A stretch of DNA of 16,962 bases from the NCBI GenBank assembly GCA_937893415.1, contig CALBWZ010000313.1, positions 1 to 16,962 of the forward strand, given 5' to 3'. Source of the DNA: an uncultured Comamonadaceae bacterium (GTDB lineage: Bacteria > Pseudomonadota > Gammaproteobacteria > Burkholderiales > Burkholderiaceae_C). The number at the start of each line of letters is the position of its first letter. Position 1 is the first letter of the stretch. The translations under genes were made by a program, and so were the position numbers. The notes under the pieces are model-generated. The model ran no database searches, had not been told where the DNA came from, and was given only the letters and a program-made list of their open reading frames with translations. Positions 7,494 through 15,496 of the stretch are shown piece after piece.

Positions 7494-7811
7494 GTGTTTA
7501 TTTCTAATGCTTACGCTCAAGCCACCGGCGGCGACACCGCATCTTCCATCATGGGCTTGTTGCCTTTGTTGCTTATGTTTGTGGTGTTGTACTTCGTGAT
7601 GATTCGGCCCCAAATGAAGCGTCAAAAAGAGCACAAAGCCATGGTTAGTGCTTTATCAAAGGGCGACGAGGTCTCAACATCCAGTGGCATTCTGGGCAAA
7701 ATCACCAAGGTGAGTGACTCGTTGATTTCAATTGAAATAGCAACTGGCATGGAAGTGCAAATGCAGCGCACAGCTGTGGCACAAGTGCTGCCAAAAGGCT
7801 CAGTGAAGTAA
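7494..7811 (+). CDS. yajC: Sec translocon accessory subunit YajC
   Basis: The 105-residue product starts MFISNAYAQA, has one membrane helix (about residues 18-37, MGLLPLLLMFVVLYFVMIRPQ) and a basic cytoplasmic segment RPQMKRQKEHKAM. The small C-terminal domain carries GDEVSTSSGILGKI and ends in AVAQVLPKGSVK. YajC associates with SecDF and the SecYEG holotranslocon in the inner membrane. I chose the GTG at 7494 because GGAG lies 6 bases upstream and the resulting N-terminus matches the family; the frame runs back to 7443, but that would add 17 residues unlike YajC. It heads the yajC-secD-secF cluster. The usual queA-tgt genes are not immediately upstream here. Confidence 0.93.
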   Translation: MFISNAYAQATGGDTASSIMGLLPLLLMFVVLYFVMIRPQMKRQKEHKAMVSALSKGDEVSTSSGILGKITKVSDSLISIEIATGMEVQMQRTAVAQVLPKGSVK

Positions 7812-7877
7812 TCAATGTGCCGGCTTTAGCCGGCGGCAGTTTGGAGCGCTTGTTGCGTTTCCAGCCTGCTAGCGAAA

Positions 7878-7908
7878 GCGGCCGCGTGTACAACGCAGCC
7901 GCTTTTTT
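7878..7908 (+). terminator. Terminator-like hairpin between yajC and secD
   Basis: GCGGC-C-GCGT pairs with ACGC-A-GCCGC (nine pairs, one mismatch) around a 5-base loop GTACA and is followed at once by six T. An AAA before the left arm can extend the stem into the T-run. This has the form of an intrinsic terminator, yet secD lies 70 bases further on in the same direction, so it may act as a partial terminator or attenuator. A smaller GCCGGC-TTTA-GCCGGC hairpin lies just after the yajC stop. Confidence 0.6.
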
Positions 7909-7978
7909 CGCTTTATCGCCTGCTTAGCTGCCGGGCTTGTGCGCCCTCAAAAGGTGCGTGGTTGAAGGTCTTAAGACT

Positions 7979-9892
7979 ATGAATCGTTACCCTTTATGGA
8001 AGTACTTGGTCATCGCTGTGGCGCTGATCATTGGTGCCGTGTACACCTTGCCTAATTTTTACGGTGAGGCACCAGCTGTGCAGGTCTCACCCGGAAAAAC
8101 CGCGGTGCGTTTGACCAATGACACCATGGTGCGCATTGAAATAGCACTCAAAGACGCGGGCATCGCGCCCGACCGCACACACTTTGAGCCCAACTCCATC
8201 AAGACGCGTTTCGTCACCACTGACGACCAGCTGCAAGCCCGCGACGTGATTGAAAAAGCGCTCAACCCAGATGCCAGCAACCCCAGTTTTGTGGTGGCTT
8301 TAAACTTGGTGCCGCGCACGCCCGCATGGTTGGCGGCGTTGAATGCATCCCCCATGTATCTGGGCTTGGACTTGCGCGGTGGCGTGCACTTTATGTTGCA
8401 AGTTGACATGCAGGCAGCACTCACGCAAAAGCTCGACTCATTGGGCGCCGATGTGCGCACCGTGTTGCGGGACAAAAGTATCCGTTACGGCGGTATAGAA
8501 CGCCAAGGCCAAAGCTTGGTGCTGCGCGCACGTGACAAGGCCACGCTTGAGGCTGCGGATGTGGCCATTGGCCAGCAGTTTACTGAGCTCGATTTGGTGC
8601 AGGGTGGTACAACGCCTAACTTGACGCTGACCGCCACGCTTAAGCCTGCCGCTGAGTTGGATATACAGGCCCAAGCACTCAAGCAAAACATCACCACACT
8701 ACACAACCGCATCAACGAGCTGGGCGTGTCCGAGCCAGTCATTCAACAACAAGGCTTAGACCGCATTGTTGTGCAACTCCCTGGCGTGCAAGACACGGCG
8801 AAAGCCAAAGACATTTTGGGCCGTACCGCCACACTAGAGGTGCGCTTGGTGGATGAAAGCGCAGAGGGCCGAGCTGCCGAAAACGGCTCTGGCTTGGTGC
8901 CATTCGGTTCTGAGCGTTACTCCGACCGAGACGGGCGCGCTGTCATCGTGAAGCGCGCAGTCTTGTTGACAGGCGACAACTTAGACGACGCCCAGGCTGG
9001 CTTTGACAGTCAAACCCAAGAGCCCGCTGTCCACTTGAACTTAGACGCAAAAGGTGCGCGCATATTCAAAGACGTTACCCGCGACAACGTGGGCAAGCGC
9101 ATGGCCATCTTGCTCTTTGAAAAAGGCAAAGGTGAGGTGGTTACTGCGCCCGTCATACGGACTGAAATTGGTGGTGGTCGGGTACAAATTTCTGGACAAA
9201 TGACCACCCAAGAAGCGGCCGATACCTCGCTGCTGTTGCGTGCTGGCGCGCTGGCCGCTCCTATGGAGATCATTGAAGAGCGCACCATTGGTCCGTCTCT
9301 GGGCGCCGAGAACATTGCCAAGGGCTTTGACAGCGTGACCTGGGGCTTCATTGCCATTGTGATTTTCATGTGCGCTTACTACGCCTTGTTTGGCGTATTT
9401 TCCAGCTTGGCTTTGGCGTTCAACTTGCTGCTGTTGGTGGCTGTGTTGTCGCTGCTGCAAGCCACGCTAACCTTGCCAGGTATGGCGGCCATGGCGTTGG
9501 CCCTTGGTATGGCCATTGATGCCAACGTGCTGATTAATGAGCGGATTAGAGAGGAGTTGCGCGCAGGTGCCTCGCCGCAGGCTGCGATCAATGCCGGGTA
9601 CGAGAGGGCATGGGGCACTATTTTCGACTCCAACATCACCACTCTTATTGCTGGGGTTGCGTTGTTGGCCTTCGGCTCAGGGCCCGTTCGTGGTTTTGCA
9701 GTGGTGCACTGTATTGGTATTTTGACCAGCATGTTCTCAGCCGTTATGTTCTCGCGCGGCGTGGTAAATTTTTGGTATGGGCGTCAGAAAAAGCTCAAAA
9801 GCGTGTCAATTGGCACCATTTGGAAGCCAAAAGCTAGCAATCCTACGACCACCAACGCCGCTACTGGTGCTGGTGTTGCCACCACCGAATAA
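7979..9892 (+). CDS. secD: Protein translocase subunit SecD
   Basis: SecD, with SecF, uses the proton gradient to drive late steps of export through SecYEG. With the ATG at 7979 it has 637 residues, normal for proteobacteria. One N-terminal helix (about residues 8-25) precedes FYGEAPAVQ. The periplasmic P1 part carries LGLDLRGGVHFMLQVD (from about residue 126) and the P2 part includes RINELGVSEPVIQQQG. Five C-terminal helices follow from about residue 455, with the conserved LGMAIDANVLINERIREEL and ITTLIAGVALLAFGSGPVRGF. The frame extends to a TTG at 7937, but MNRYPLWKYLVI matches the family start and AAGG lies about 10 bases upstream. It is followed 47 bases later by secF. A terminator-like hairpin in the leader may tune its level relative to yajC. 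Confidence 0.97.
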   Translation: MNRYPLWKYLVIAVALIIGAVYTLPNFYGEAPAVQVSPGKTAVRLTNDTMVRIEIALKDAGIAPDRTHFEPNSIKTRFVTTDDQLQARDVIEKALNPDASNPSFVVALNLVPRTPAWLAALNASPMYLGLDLRGGVHFMLQVDMQAALTQKLDSLGADVRTVLRDKSIRYGGIERQGQSLVLRARDKATLEAADVAIGQQFTELDLVQGGTTPNLTLTATLKPAAELDIQAQALKQNITTLHNRINELGVSEPVIQQQGLDRIVVQLPGVQDTAKAKDILGRTATLEVRLVDESAEGRAAENGSGLVPFGSERYSDRDGRAVIVKRAVLLTGDNLDDAQAGFDSQTQEPAVHLNLDAKGARIFKDVTRDNVGKRMAILLFEKGKGEVVTAPVIRTEIGGGRVQISGQMTTQEAADTSLLLRAGALAAPMEIIEERTIGPSLGAENIAKGFDSVTWGFIAIVIFMCAYYALFGVFSSLALAFNLLLLVAVLSLLQATLTLPGMAAMALALGMAIDANVLINERIREELRAGASPQAAINAGYERAWGTIFDSNITTLIAGVALLAFGSGPVRGFAVVHCIGILTSMFSAVMFSRGVVNFWYGRQKKLKSVSIGTIWKPKASNPTTTNAATGAGVATTE

Positions 9893-9939
9893 GCCAGCAC
9901 ATGTGTGCAGTGACCCTCCAATCAATTAGGTTTTAAGTC

Positions 9940-10890
9940 ATGGAATTTTTCCGAATTCAAAAAGACATTCCATTTATGCGCCATGCCTTGGTGTTGAATG
10001 CGGTGTCAGCGGCTACGTTTGTGGCGGCTGTGTTTTTCTTGGTCGTCAACGGCTTGAACTTGTCTGTCGAGTTCACAGGGGGTACGGTCATTGAGGTGGC
10101 GTATGACCAGGCCGCCGACGTGCAAGCCGTGCGAGATACGCTCACCGGCTTAGGCTATCCGGAGGTACAAGTTCAAAACTTTGGTTCTGCCAGCGATGTA
10201 TTGATGCGCTTGCCAACCGCTGTTGGACAAACATCGGGTCAGCAAAGTGAGTTGGTGTTGACTGCGCTCAAGGCGGCCGATGCCAGCGTTGTGTTGCGCC
10301 GAACCGAGTACGTTGGGCCGCAAGTTGGCCAAGAACTGGTGACCAATGGCCTGTTGGCCTTGGGTGTGGTGATTGTGGGGATCATGATTTACTTGGCCAT
10401 TCGCTTTGAGTGGAAGTACGCGGTTGCGGCCATCATCGCCAACTTGCATGACGTGATTATCATCTTGGGGTTTTTTGCCTTCTTCCAATGGGAGTTTTCT
10501 TTGGCGGTGTTGGCGGCTGTGCTGGCCGTGCTGGGTTACTCTGTCAATGAATCAGTGGTTATTTTTGACAGAATTCGCGAGAGCTTTCGACGTTACCGCA
10601 AGCTCTCCACTGTGCAGGTGATTGACCACGCTATTACGTCAACAATCAGCCGCACGATCATCACCCACGGGTCCACCCAGACCATGGTGCTGTCCATGTT
10701 GCTGTTTGGTGGACCCACGCTGCATTACTTTGCCTTGGCCTTGACCATCGGTATTTTGTTTGGCATTTACTCGTCGGTGTTCGTGGCCGCCGCTGTGGCC
10801 ATGTGGTTGGGTATTCGTCGCGAAGACTTGGTAAAAAACAAAACCACCGTTGAGGATCCAGAAGATCCTCACTCTGGCGCTGTGGTTTAA
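9940..10890 (+). CDS. secF: Protein translocase subunit SecF
   Basis: SecF is the partner of SecD in the proton-driven export motor of the inner membrane. The 316-residue product has an N-terminal helix (about 17-37), the VEFTGGT motif (43-49) opening the periplasmic domain, and five further helices from about residue 130. The conserved signature SVNESVVIFDRIRE lies in the C-terminal half, followed by SRTIITHGST. Length is typical. The start MEFFRIQKDIPFMRHA is family-like; its ribosome binding site (TTAGG about 10 bases upstream) is weak. The 3' end encodes a repeated EDP that forms an 8-bp inverted repeat at 10851-10871. The gene converges on a minus-strand gene 21 bases downstream. Confidence 0.97.
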   Translation: MEFFRIQKDIPFMRHALVLNAVSAATFVAAVFFLVVNGLNLSVEFTGGTVIEVAYDQAADVQAVRDTLTGLGYPEVQVQNFGSASDVLMRLPTAVGQTSGQQSELVLTALKAADASVVLRRTEYVGPQVGQELVTNGLLALGVVIVGIMIYLAIRFEWKYAVAAIIANLHDVIIILGFFAFFQWEFSLAVLAAVLAVLGYSVNESVVIFDRIRESFRRYRKLSTVQVIDHAITSTISRTIITHGSTQTMVLSMLLFGGPTLHYFALALTIGILFGIYSSVFVAAAVAMWLGIRREDLVKNKTTVEDPEDPHSGAVV

Positions 10891-10903
10891 GACCCACTGC
10901 CAG

Positions 10904-10919
10904 CCATGTGCTTACATGG
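10904..10919. other. Small hairpin at the secF / minus-strand gene junction
   Basis: CCATGT-GCTT-ACATGG is a perfect 6-bp inverted repeat with a 4-base loop, lying between two converging genes and covering the stop codon of the minus-strand one. No T-run is attached, so terminator function is only a possibility. Confidence 0.25.
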
Positions 10920-11244
10920 TGAAGTCGTGTGCTTCAGTAATGTGGTGGTGTATGTGGCCATGAAAATAACGCGCTAACACGGCCTCGGTTGCCGCTTTGG
11001 CCTCAGCTCTAACGGGGCTTGCCAATGCAGCATCTACCGCCGCCCTGTCTGGGTAGCTGATTGCCAAAATCATGGGGAGTTCAGGTGCGCCATCGTCGCG
11101 CGCCTCAGCGAAACAAACCCGCACTGCCAGCACACCTGGAAAAGCCTTCCATTTGGGCAGCACCTCATTTAGAACCGCGGCTCGAAATGCCAGCGTTTGC
11201 CCGTCATTGATATGTCCTTGGAACATCGCGTACCGTGTGATCAT
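10912..11244 (-). CDS. Small ferredoxin-like (dimeric alpha/beta barrel, EthD-like) protein with His-rich tail
   Basis: The 110-residue product begins MITRYAMFQGHI, has a central PGVLAVRVCFAEA segment and LPMILAISYPDRAAVDAALASP, and ends with YFHGHIHHHITEAHDFTM. The pattern (strand, helix, xPGV strand, strand ending in a small-residue helix) matches short dimeric alpha/beta-barrel proteins of the EthD/Dabb type; this is a fold-level call from recall, not a named family. These proteins are diverse small enzymes or stress-linked proteins, and no substrate can be inferred. The C-terminal cluster of five His in seven residues (HGHIHHH) could bind metal. I chose the ATG at 11244; a TTG nine bases upstream would add three residues. 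No good ribosome binding site. It converges with secF and lies downstream of dprA on the same strand. Confidence 0.7.
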   Translation of the reverse strand: MITRYAMFQGHINDGQTLAFRAAVLNEVLPKWKAFPGVLAVRVCFAEARDDGAPELPMILAISYPDRAAVDAALASPVRAEAKAATEAVLARYFHGHIHHHITEAHDFTM

Positions 11245-11334
11245 GTGGAACAACCCGTTAATAGTAGGTGATTAAATACACCACCGACCCTATACAAGCA
11301 GGCCAGCGTGGTGAACGTTGATGTCTTGAATGCA

Positions 11335-11463
11335 TTATTTGGCAAATGCCTCGTGTACGCCCTCAGCAAGTTTGTCGCCATGGTTAACAACAGGCACTGC
11401 CATAGCCAGCGTCGGTTGGCGCTCACGGGTTATGACTTGCTGCGTATGCCACACAGTTGTCAT
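11335..11463 (-). CDS. Possible 42-aa small ORF downstream of dprA (uncharacterised)
   Basis: An ATG-initiated 42-codon frame lies 40 bases after the dprA stop and on the same strand. It encodes a soluble, mixed-charge peptide containing TRERQPTLAMAVPVVN and GDKLAEGVHEAFAK. The composition and codon choice look coding-like, but no Shine-Dalgarno is visible and the opposite strand is open in the same register, so chance is possible. It could also be the remnant of a longer gene; an in-frame TGA lies upstream of the ATG. The rest of the 11245-11503 gap shows no other convincing feature. Confidence 0.3.
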   Translation of the reverse strand: MTTVWHTQQVITRERQPTLAMAVPVVNHGDKLAEGVHEAFAK

Positions 11464-11503
11464 TTGAAATGTGTCATGTTGATGTGTTGTTTTCTTTCAA
11501 AAA

Positions 11504-12649
11504 TTAAGTGCGTGCAATTTGCTGGAATAGCCCGCCCGGCATGCGGGCCACGCGGCCACCCAGTTCGAGCTCAAACAGCTGGGCTTGTAAGGCGGCTGCG
11601 CTCATACCAGTGCGGTCTAGCAGCTCGTCAAGGTTTAGCGGGTCAAACCCAAGGGCTTTTAACACCGGGTCTTGTGAGCTGATCGGTTCGCTTGTTTGGC
11701 GATATGGAATTGTGGCGGGTGCCCGCCAGCCCAGTTCATCCAATACATCGGCGGCAGTCTCAACCAGCTTGGCGCCCTGTCGTATCAGCGCGTGACAGCC
11801 TTTGGCATGGGGCGAGTGTATGGAGCCAGGTACGGCAAACACATCGCGTCCCAAGTCGTTGGCCATGTGTGCAGTAATCAGCGAACCGGAGGCCAGCGAT
11901 GCCTCCACCACCAAGGTGCCCACCGACAGCCCTGCAATGATGCGGTTGCGTTTTGGAAAGTTGCCTCTGGACGGTGCGGTGCCCAGCGGAAACTCTGACA
12001 GCAACAGGCCATGTTCGCTGATGCGTTGCGCCAGCGCATGGTGGGCCCGAGGGTACACGCGGTCTAAGCCAGTGCCGACAACAGCAATGGTGGGCGAGAT
12101 GCCGTTTGTTGTCACCTCTAACGCGCCTTCGTGTGCCGCACCGTCTATGCCATGCGCCAAGCCCGACACAATGCACAGTCCCGCCTGGCTCAAACTGTGC
12201 GCAAAATCATGTGCGGTACGCACCCCTTGCGCGCTCGCGTTGCGGCTGCCGACCATGGCCAAAGCCGCTTTTGGCTGCAGCAGTTGGCGCTTGCCGCAGG
12301 CATACATCAGCATAGGCGGGTCGTCCATGTCGCCTAATAAGACCGGGTAGTCTGGGCATTGCGGTGTCACTATGCTGCGACGTGCATCAGCAGCCAGCCA
12401 GATTTGTGTGTTCTCTAGTGTGGATAAAAACGCAACTGGCATCACCTTGAGCGCTTGCAGTTGCTTGTAACTCAATAGCAAGCTGACCTGTGGGTCAGGT
12501 GTGTCGAACATGTTGTCGAGGCTGCCCAAGCTGTCTATGAGCAGTTTGGCCGCTCTGGGCCCAAGGCCGGGTGTCAAGCTCAAGCGCAGCCATGGCGCCC
12601 AGTCGTTCACGCTGTGGGCGAATGTGTTTGAACTTCCGGTGGTGTTCAT
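11504..12649 (-). CDS. dprA: DNA-processing protein DprA (Smf)
   Basis: DprA binds incoming single-stranded DNA and loads RecA during natural transformation, in the cytoplasm. With the ATG at 12649 the protein has 381 residues. An N-terminal helical region carries LRLSLTPGLGPRAAKLLI. The Rossmann-like core has VGSRNASAQGVRTAHDFA (from about residue 132), SGLAHGIDGAAHEGAL, VGTGLDRVYPRAH, SEFPLGTAPSRGNFPKRNRI and VVEASLASGSLITA, all hallmark DprA motifs. A C-terminal winged-helix domain (about 325-377) with LDELLDRTGMSAAALQAQLF ends in PGGLFQQIART. AAGG lies 8 bases before this ATG; another ATG six bases upstream is too close to it, and the frame runs back to 12706. The gene is divergent from def, a common neighbourhood in betaproteobacteria. 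It shows the organism retains at least part of the transformation machinery. Confidence 0.96.
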   Translation of the reverse strand: MNTTGSSNTFAHSVNDWAPWLRLSLTPGLGPRAAKLLIDSLGSLDNMFDTPDPQVSLLLSYKQLQALKVMPVAFLSTLENTQIWLAADARRSIVTPQCPDYPVLLGDMDDPPMLMYACGKRQLLQPKAALAMVGSRNASAQGVRTAHDFAHSLSQAGLCIVSGLAHGIDGAAHEGALEVTTNGISPTIAVVGTGLDRVYPRAHHALAQRISEHGLLLSEFPLGTAPSRGNFPKRNRIIAGLSVGTLVVEASLASGSLITAHMANDLGRDVFAVPGSIHSPHAKGCHALIRQGAKLVETAADVLDELGWRAPATIPYRQTSEPISSQDPVLKALGFDPLNLDELLDRTGMSAAALQAQLFELELGGRVARMPGGLFQQIART

Positions 12650-12818
12650 ATGCATGACCTTGCGTTGTTGGGCGCCCTGTGAGTCGCGACGCACCGTAAG
12701 CAGCAATCTACCCGTCAGAACCCATAGCTGGTAATCTGTTGCTTATAGGCCATTTTGAGCATGCACGCGGTGAAGTGCAAGCCCCCAATGTCAAGGCAGG
12801 TGCGAAATGCCGCGACAA

Positions 12819-12826
12819 TATAAAAT
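12819..12826 (+). promoter_or_regulatory. -10-like element upstream of def
   Basis: TATAAAAT in the 213-base dprA/def gap contains five-of-six matches to the -10 box (TATAAA or TAAAAT) and lies 36 bases before the def ATG. I see no matching -35, so this is only a candidate. The rest of the gap shows nothing else I can support. Confidence 0.25.
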
Positions 12827-12862
12827 TGCAATGTTGTTTATTGAAAAGTTGCTCTCTTAGCC

Positions 12863-13372
12863 ATGTTGTCTACGCTCGAAATTCTCCGTTACCCCGATGC
12901 CCGTTTGCACAAGGTTGCCAAACCTGTTGAAGTGGTCGATGAGCGCATCCGCGACTTGTCACAAGCCATGTTGGCAACCATGTACGATGCCAACGGCATT
13001 GGCCTAGCCGCCACGCAAGTTGATGTGCATGAGCGCCTCATAGTGGTAGACGTCAGCGAAGAGCGCAATGAGCCTTTGGTCATCATCAACCCCAAAATTG
13101 TGTGGGCCAGCGAAGACACGCAGATGGCCGAGGAGGGTTGCTTGTCAGTGCCTGGCATCTACGATGGCGTTGAGCGCGCCAGCGAGGTGCATGTGCAGCA
13201 CTTAGACGCACAGGGGCAGATGCAAACGCTGCAGGCGACAGACTTGTTGGCCGTGTGTATTCAACATGAGATGGACCACTTGGTTGGCAAAGTGTTTGTT
13301 GAGTACCTGTCACCACTCAAACGAAACCGTATAAAAACAAAGCTGCAAAAGCAACTGCGCGAGGACCGTTAA
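12863..13372 (+). CDS. def: Peptide deformylase
   Basis: Peptide deformylase removes the formyl group from nascent N-formylmethionine proteins. All three metal-site motifs are intact in the 169-residue product: GIGLAATQ (45-52), EGCLSVP (91-97, metal ligand Cys93) and QHEMDHLVG (134-142, ligands His135 and His139, catalytic Glu136). Length and the C-terminal extension of charged residues are typical of class I bacterial enzymes. Start [15 protein letters not shown] matches the family. The ribosome binding site is weak. Its stop codon overlaps the fmt start by one base (TAATG), and GAGGA inside its last codons serves fmt, so the two are translationally linked. It is divergent from dprA. Confidence 0.97.
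   Translation: MLSTLEILRYPDARLHKVAKPVEVVDERIRDLSQAMLATMYDANGIGLAATQVDVHERLIVVDVSEERNEPLVIINPKIVWASEDTQMAEEGCLSVPGIYDGVERASEVHVQHLDAQGQMQTLQATDLLAVCIQHEMDHLVGKVFVEYLSPLKRNRIKTKLQKQLREDR
13361..13365 (+). promoter_or_regulatory. Ribosome binding site for fmt inside the def 3' end
   Basis: GAGGA lies within the last def codons, 6 bases before the fmt ATG at 13372. It supports the TAATG start and translational coupling. Confidence 0.7.
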
Positions 13373-14382
13373 TGCGTGTTATTTTTGCTGGTACGCCTGC
13401 CTTTGCAAGCGCCAGTTTGCAAGCATTGCTAACGGCAGGTTTTGAGGTCCCCTTGGTGCTCACCCAGCCCGACCGCCCTGCTGGCAGAGGCTTGAAGTTG
13501 CATGCTTCTGCTGTTAAAACACTGGCTCTGGCTCATAACATTCCCGTTGCTCAGCCCACGAGCTTGAGGTTAGATGGGCGCTTTGGCGATCAAGCCAAGG
13601 CTGCGCAAGCGCTTATTCAGCAAGCCAATGCCGATCTCATGGTGGTGGCTGCATACGGGTTGATATTGCCGCAATGGACTTTGGAGACACCGCGTTTGGG
13701 CTGTGTCAATGTGCACGCCTCGCTGCTCCCCCGCTGGCGTGGTGCGGCGCCCATTCACAGAGCGATTCAATCAGGCGATGCACACACTGGCGTCACCATC
13801 ATGCAAATGGACGCTGGGCTTGATACCGGCGACATGTTGTTGGCAGAACGCATGGCCATACGCGTGCAAGACACCACCGCCATGTTGCACGACAGGCTTG
13901 CCGACATGGGTGGACGTTTGCTGTTAGAAGCGTTGGCATTGATGGCAAGCAACGCCCACACACCCACAGCGCAGCCGTTTGATGGCATTACGTATGCAAA
14001 CAAAATAGACAAGGGAGAAGCGCCCTTGGATTGGCACCAGCCGGCGGACGTGCTGCTGCGCCAAGTGCTGGCTTTTAATCCCTTCCCAGGTGCAACGCTG
14101 CGCTTGCCAGCTGCTCGAGGTGGCGAGCCCGAAACCGTCAAGGTCTGGGGTGCCCACGTGTTGCCCAGCATGTTCACCGTGACCGACTCCCACAGCGCAG
14201 GCGGCGTGTTGGCAACAAGCCAGCAAGGTGTCGATGTGGTGTGTGGCTCACGCACAGTGCTGCGCCTGACCGAGTTGCAACGGGCCGGTGGCAAACGCTT
14301 GGCTGTTGCGCAGTGGCTGGGCGGCGCATCCGTGCAAGTGGGACAGCAGTTGGTATTGCCCAGCGCGGTCTCTCACCTGTGA
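13372..14382 (+). CDS. fmt: Methionyl-tRNA formyltransferase
   Basis: Fmt transfers a formyl group from 10-formyltetrahydrofolate to initiator Met-tRNA, the counterpart of deformylase. The 336-residue product starts [20 protein letters not shown]. The N-terminal formyltransferase domain (about 1-190) has the catalytic Asn113 and His115 in [20 protein letters not shown] and the catalytic Asp151 in [10 protein letters not shown] (assigned by alignment with E. coli Asn106, His108, Asp144). [17 protein letters not shown] leads into the C-terminal tRNA-binding domain (from about 210), with AFNPFPGA. Length is normal. It overlaps def by one base and the next gene, azlC, by four (GTGA), so the run looks like one transcription unit. 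Confidence 0.97.
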   Translation: MRVIFAGTPAFASASLQALLTAGFEVPLVLTQPDRPAGRGLKLHASAVKTLALAHNIPVAQPTSLRLDGRFGDQAKAAQALIQQANADLMVVAAYGLILPQWTLETPRLGCVNVHASLLPRWRGAAPIHRAIQSGDAHTGVTIMQMDAGLDTGDMLLAERMAIRVQDTTAMLHDRLADMGGRLLLEALALMASNAHTPTAQPFDGITYANKIDKGEAPLDWHQPADVLLRQVLAFNPFPGATLRLPAARGGEPETVKVWGAHVLPSMFTVTDSHSAGGVLATSQQGVDVVCGSRTVLRLTELQRAGGKRLAVAQWLGGASVQVGQQLVLPSAVSHL

Positions 14383-15143
14383 GCGGTTGGGCCGGCAGCA
14401 CTGCCGCTACAGTGGCTCGCTATTGGCGGCACCCTGCATTTAGAGAAGGCCTGCGCGATACCTTGAGCGTGGCCCCTGGCATCGCTGCGTGGGGTTTAAC
14501 GACTGGCGTAGCGTTGGCCAACTCTGGCCTGAGCATTCTCGAGGTCAGCATCATGACATTGTTGGTGTTTGCTGGCAGTGCACAATTTGCAGCGACCCCC
14601 CTCATTATCTCTGGCACGCCGCTGTGGATTATTTGGGCCACCGCGCTGTGCGTGAACTTGCGCTTTATGGTGTTCAGTGCACACATGCGCCCCTACATGA
14701 TGCATATGCCAACGCGAAAGCGGGTGTGGCTCAGCTACCTGCTAACTGACGTCTCGTATGTGATTTTTACCAAGCGCTACCAACACCCAGGTGTTGACGA
14801 CGGGCAGCTGTTTGACCAGATGGCCTATTGCAAAGCAAGTGTGTTCACCATTTGGTTGTCGTGGATGGGTTCAAGTTTTGTGGGCATTGCCTTGGCCAGC
14901 GTTATTCCGTTGTCGTGGGGGTTAAATTTTGCTGGAATTTTGGCGCTGATTGGCATCACCTTCTCGTTGGCGACCACCAAACTTAGGATATTGGCTGGAG
15001 GCTTGTCAGGCACAGCCGCGGTGGCGGCATTTGCATTGCCGTTAAAGCTCAATATCGTGGTGGCTATTGCCGCCGCGGTCGCCCTGAGCCTGGTCATTGA
15101 ACACACCCGAGAGGCTACCCGTAAGCGTGGCGCCACAACATGA
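14379..15143 (+). CDS. azlC: AzlC family branched-chain amino acid exporter, large subunit
   Basis: AzlC with AzlD forms a membrane exporter; characterised members (such as E. coli YgaZH and Corynebacterium BrnFE) export valine, isoleucine, leucine or methionine. The product (254 residues from the GTG at 14379) has [22 protein letters not shown] near the N-terminus, then [27 protein letters not shown] and [10 protein letters not shown], all AzlC signatures, with several hydrophobic helices to the end. I chose the GTG because GTGA overlaps the fmt stop, matching the ATGA junction with azlD; a GTG at 14412 is the alternative. The frame continues upstream to 14241 inside fmt but does not look like AzlC there. 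No strong ribosome binding site, so re-initiation after fmt is likely. Substrate is inferred from family only. Confidence 0.9.
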   Translation: MSGWAGSTAATVARYWRHPAFREGLRDTLSVAPGIAAWGLTTGVALANSGLSILEVSIMTLLVFAGSAQFAATPLIISGTPLWIIWATALCVNLRFMVFSAHMRPYMMHMPTRKRVWLSYLLTDVSYVIFTKRYQHPGVDDGQLFDQMAYCKASVFTIWLSWMGSSFVGIALASVIPLSWGLNFAGILALIGITFSLATTKLRILAGGLSGTAAVAAFALPLKLNIVVAIAAAVALSLVIEHTREATRKRGATT

Positions 15144-15496
15144 GCAACTCCATGCAAGCGCTCAATACAACCGACGTATGGACGTTGTTGGCGATTGCTG
15201 GCCTTGGGCTTATAACGCTGTTAACACGCTCGTTTTTTGTGTTGTCCAGCAGCGACTGGAAATTGCCCAATTGGGTTCAGCGCGGTCTGCACTATGCGCC
15301 AATCGCAGCCTTGGCGGCGGTCATCGTGCCTGAGGTGGTGATGCACAACGGCCAATTGGTGACCACATGGCAAGACGCGCGCTTGTTTGCCGCAGCTGCT
15401 GGTGCCACTTGGTTCTTTACCAAGGGCGGCGTCTTAGGCGCCATCGTGTGTGGCATGCTGGTGTACTTGCCGCTGCATTTAGGGCTGGGTTGGTGA
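15140..15496 (+). CDS. azlD: AzlD family branched-chain amino acid exporter, small subunit
   Basis: A 118-residue hydrophobic protein with about four membrane helices: LLAIAGLGLITLLTRSFFVL, APIAALAAVIVPEVV, AAAAGATWFFTKGG and IVCGMLVYLPL. This is the AzlD layout (the small partner of AzlC), including the conserved TRSFFVL and ALAAVIVPEV segments. The ATG overlaps the azlC stop by four bases (ATGA), indicating coupled translation and a stoichiometric pair. An ATG 12 bases later is a weaker alternative. The 3' end runs 18 bases into the convergent PAP2 gene, leaving no room for a separate terminator. Confidence 0.9.
   Translation: MSNSMQALNTTDVWTLLAIAGLGLITLLTRSFFVLSSSDWKLPNWVQRGLHYAPIAALAAVIVPEVVMHNGQLVTTWQDARLFAAAAGATWFFTKGGVLGAIVCGMLVYLPLHLGLGW

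Noticed and set aside
10851..10871. Perfect 8-bp inverted repeat with a 5-base loop in the last secF codons
   Set aside because: It arises from repeated Glu-Asp-Pro codons inside the coding sequence and has no T-tract, so I do not call it a terminator.
11463..11501. TTTGAAA/TTTCAAA inverted repeat after dprA as a terminator
   Set aside because: The 7-bp arms are AT-rich and 25 bases apart with no T-tract in the dprA direction; a stable terminator is unlikely.
11308..11682. Plus-strand 124-codon ORF across the dprA 3' end
   Set aside because: Most of it is antisense to dprA, and the peptide (Cys/Arg-rich, no pattern) resembles no protein family.
12739..12930. Plus-strand 63-codon ORF in the dprA/def gap
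   Set aside because: It runs into def in another frame and has no ribosome binding site or coherent sequence.
14241..14378. Upstream extension of azlC within fmt
   Set aside because: These residues do not resemble AzlC, and the GTG overlapping the fmt stop gives a normal length and a junction like that of azlC-azlD.
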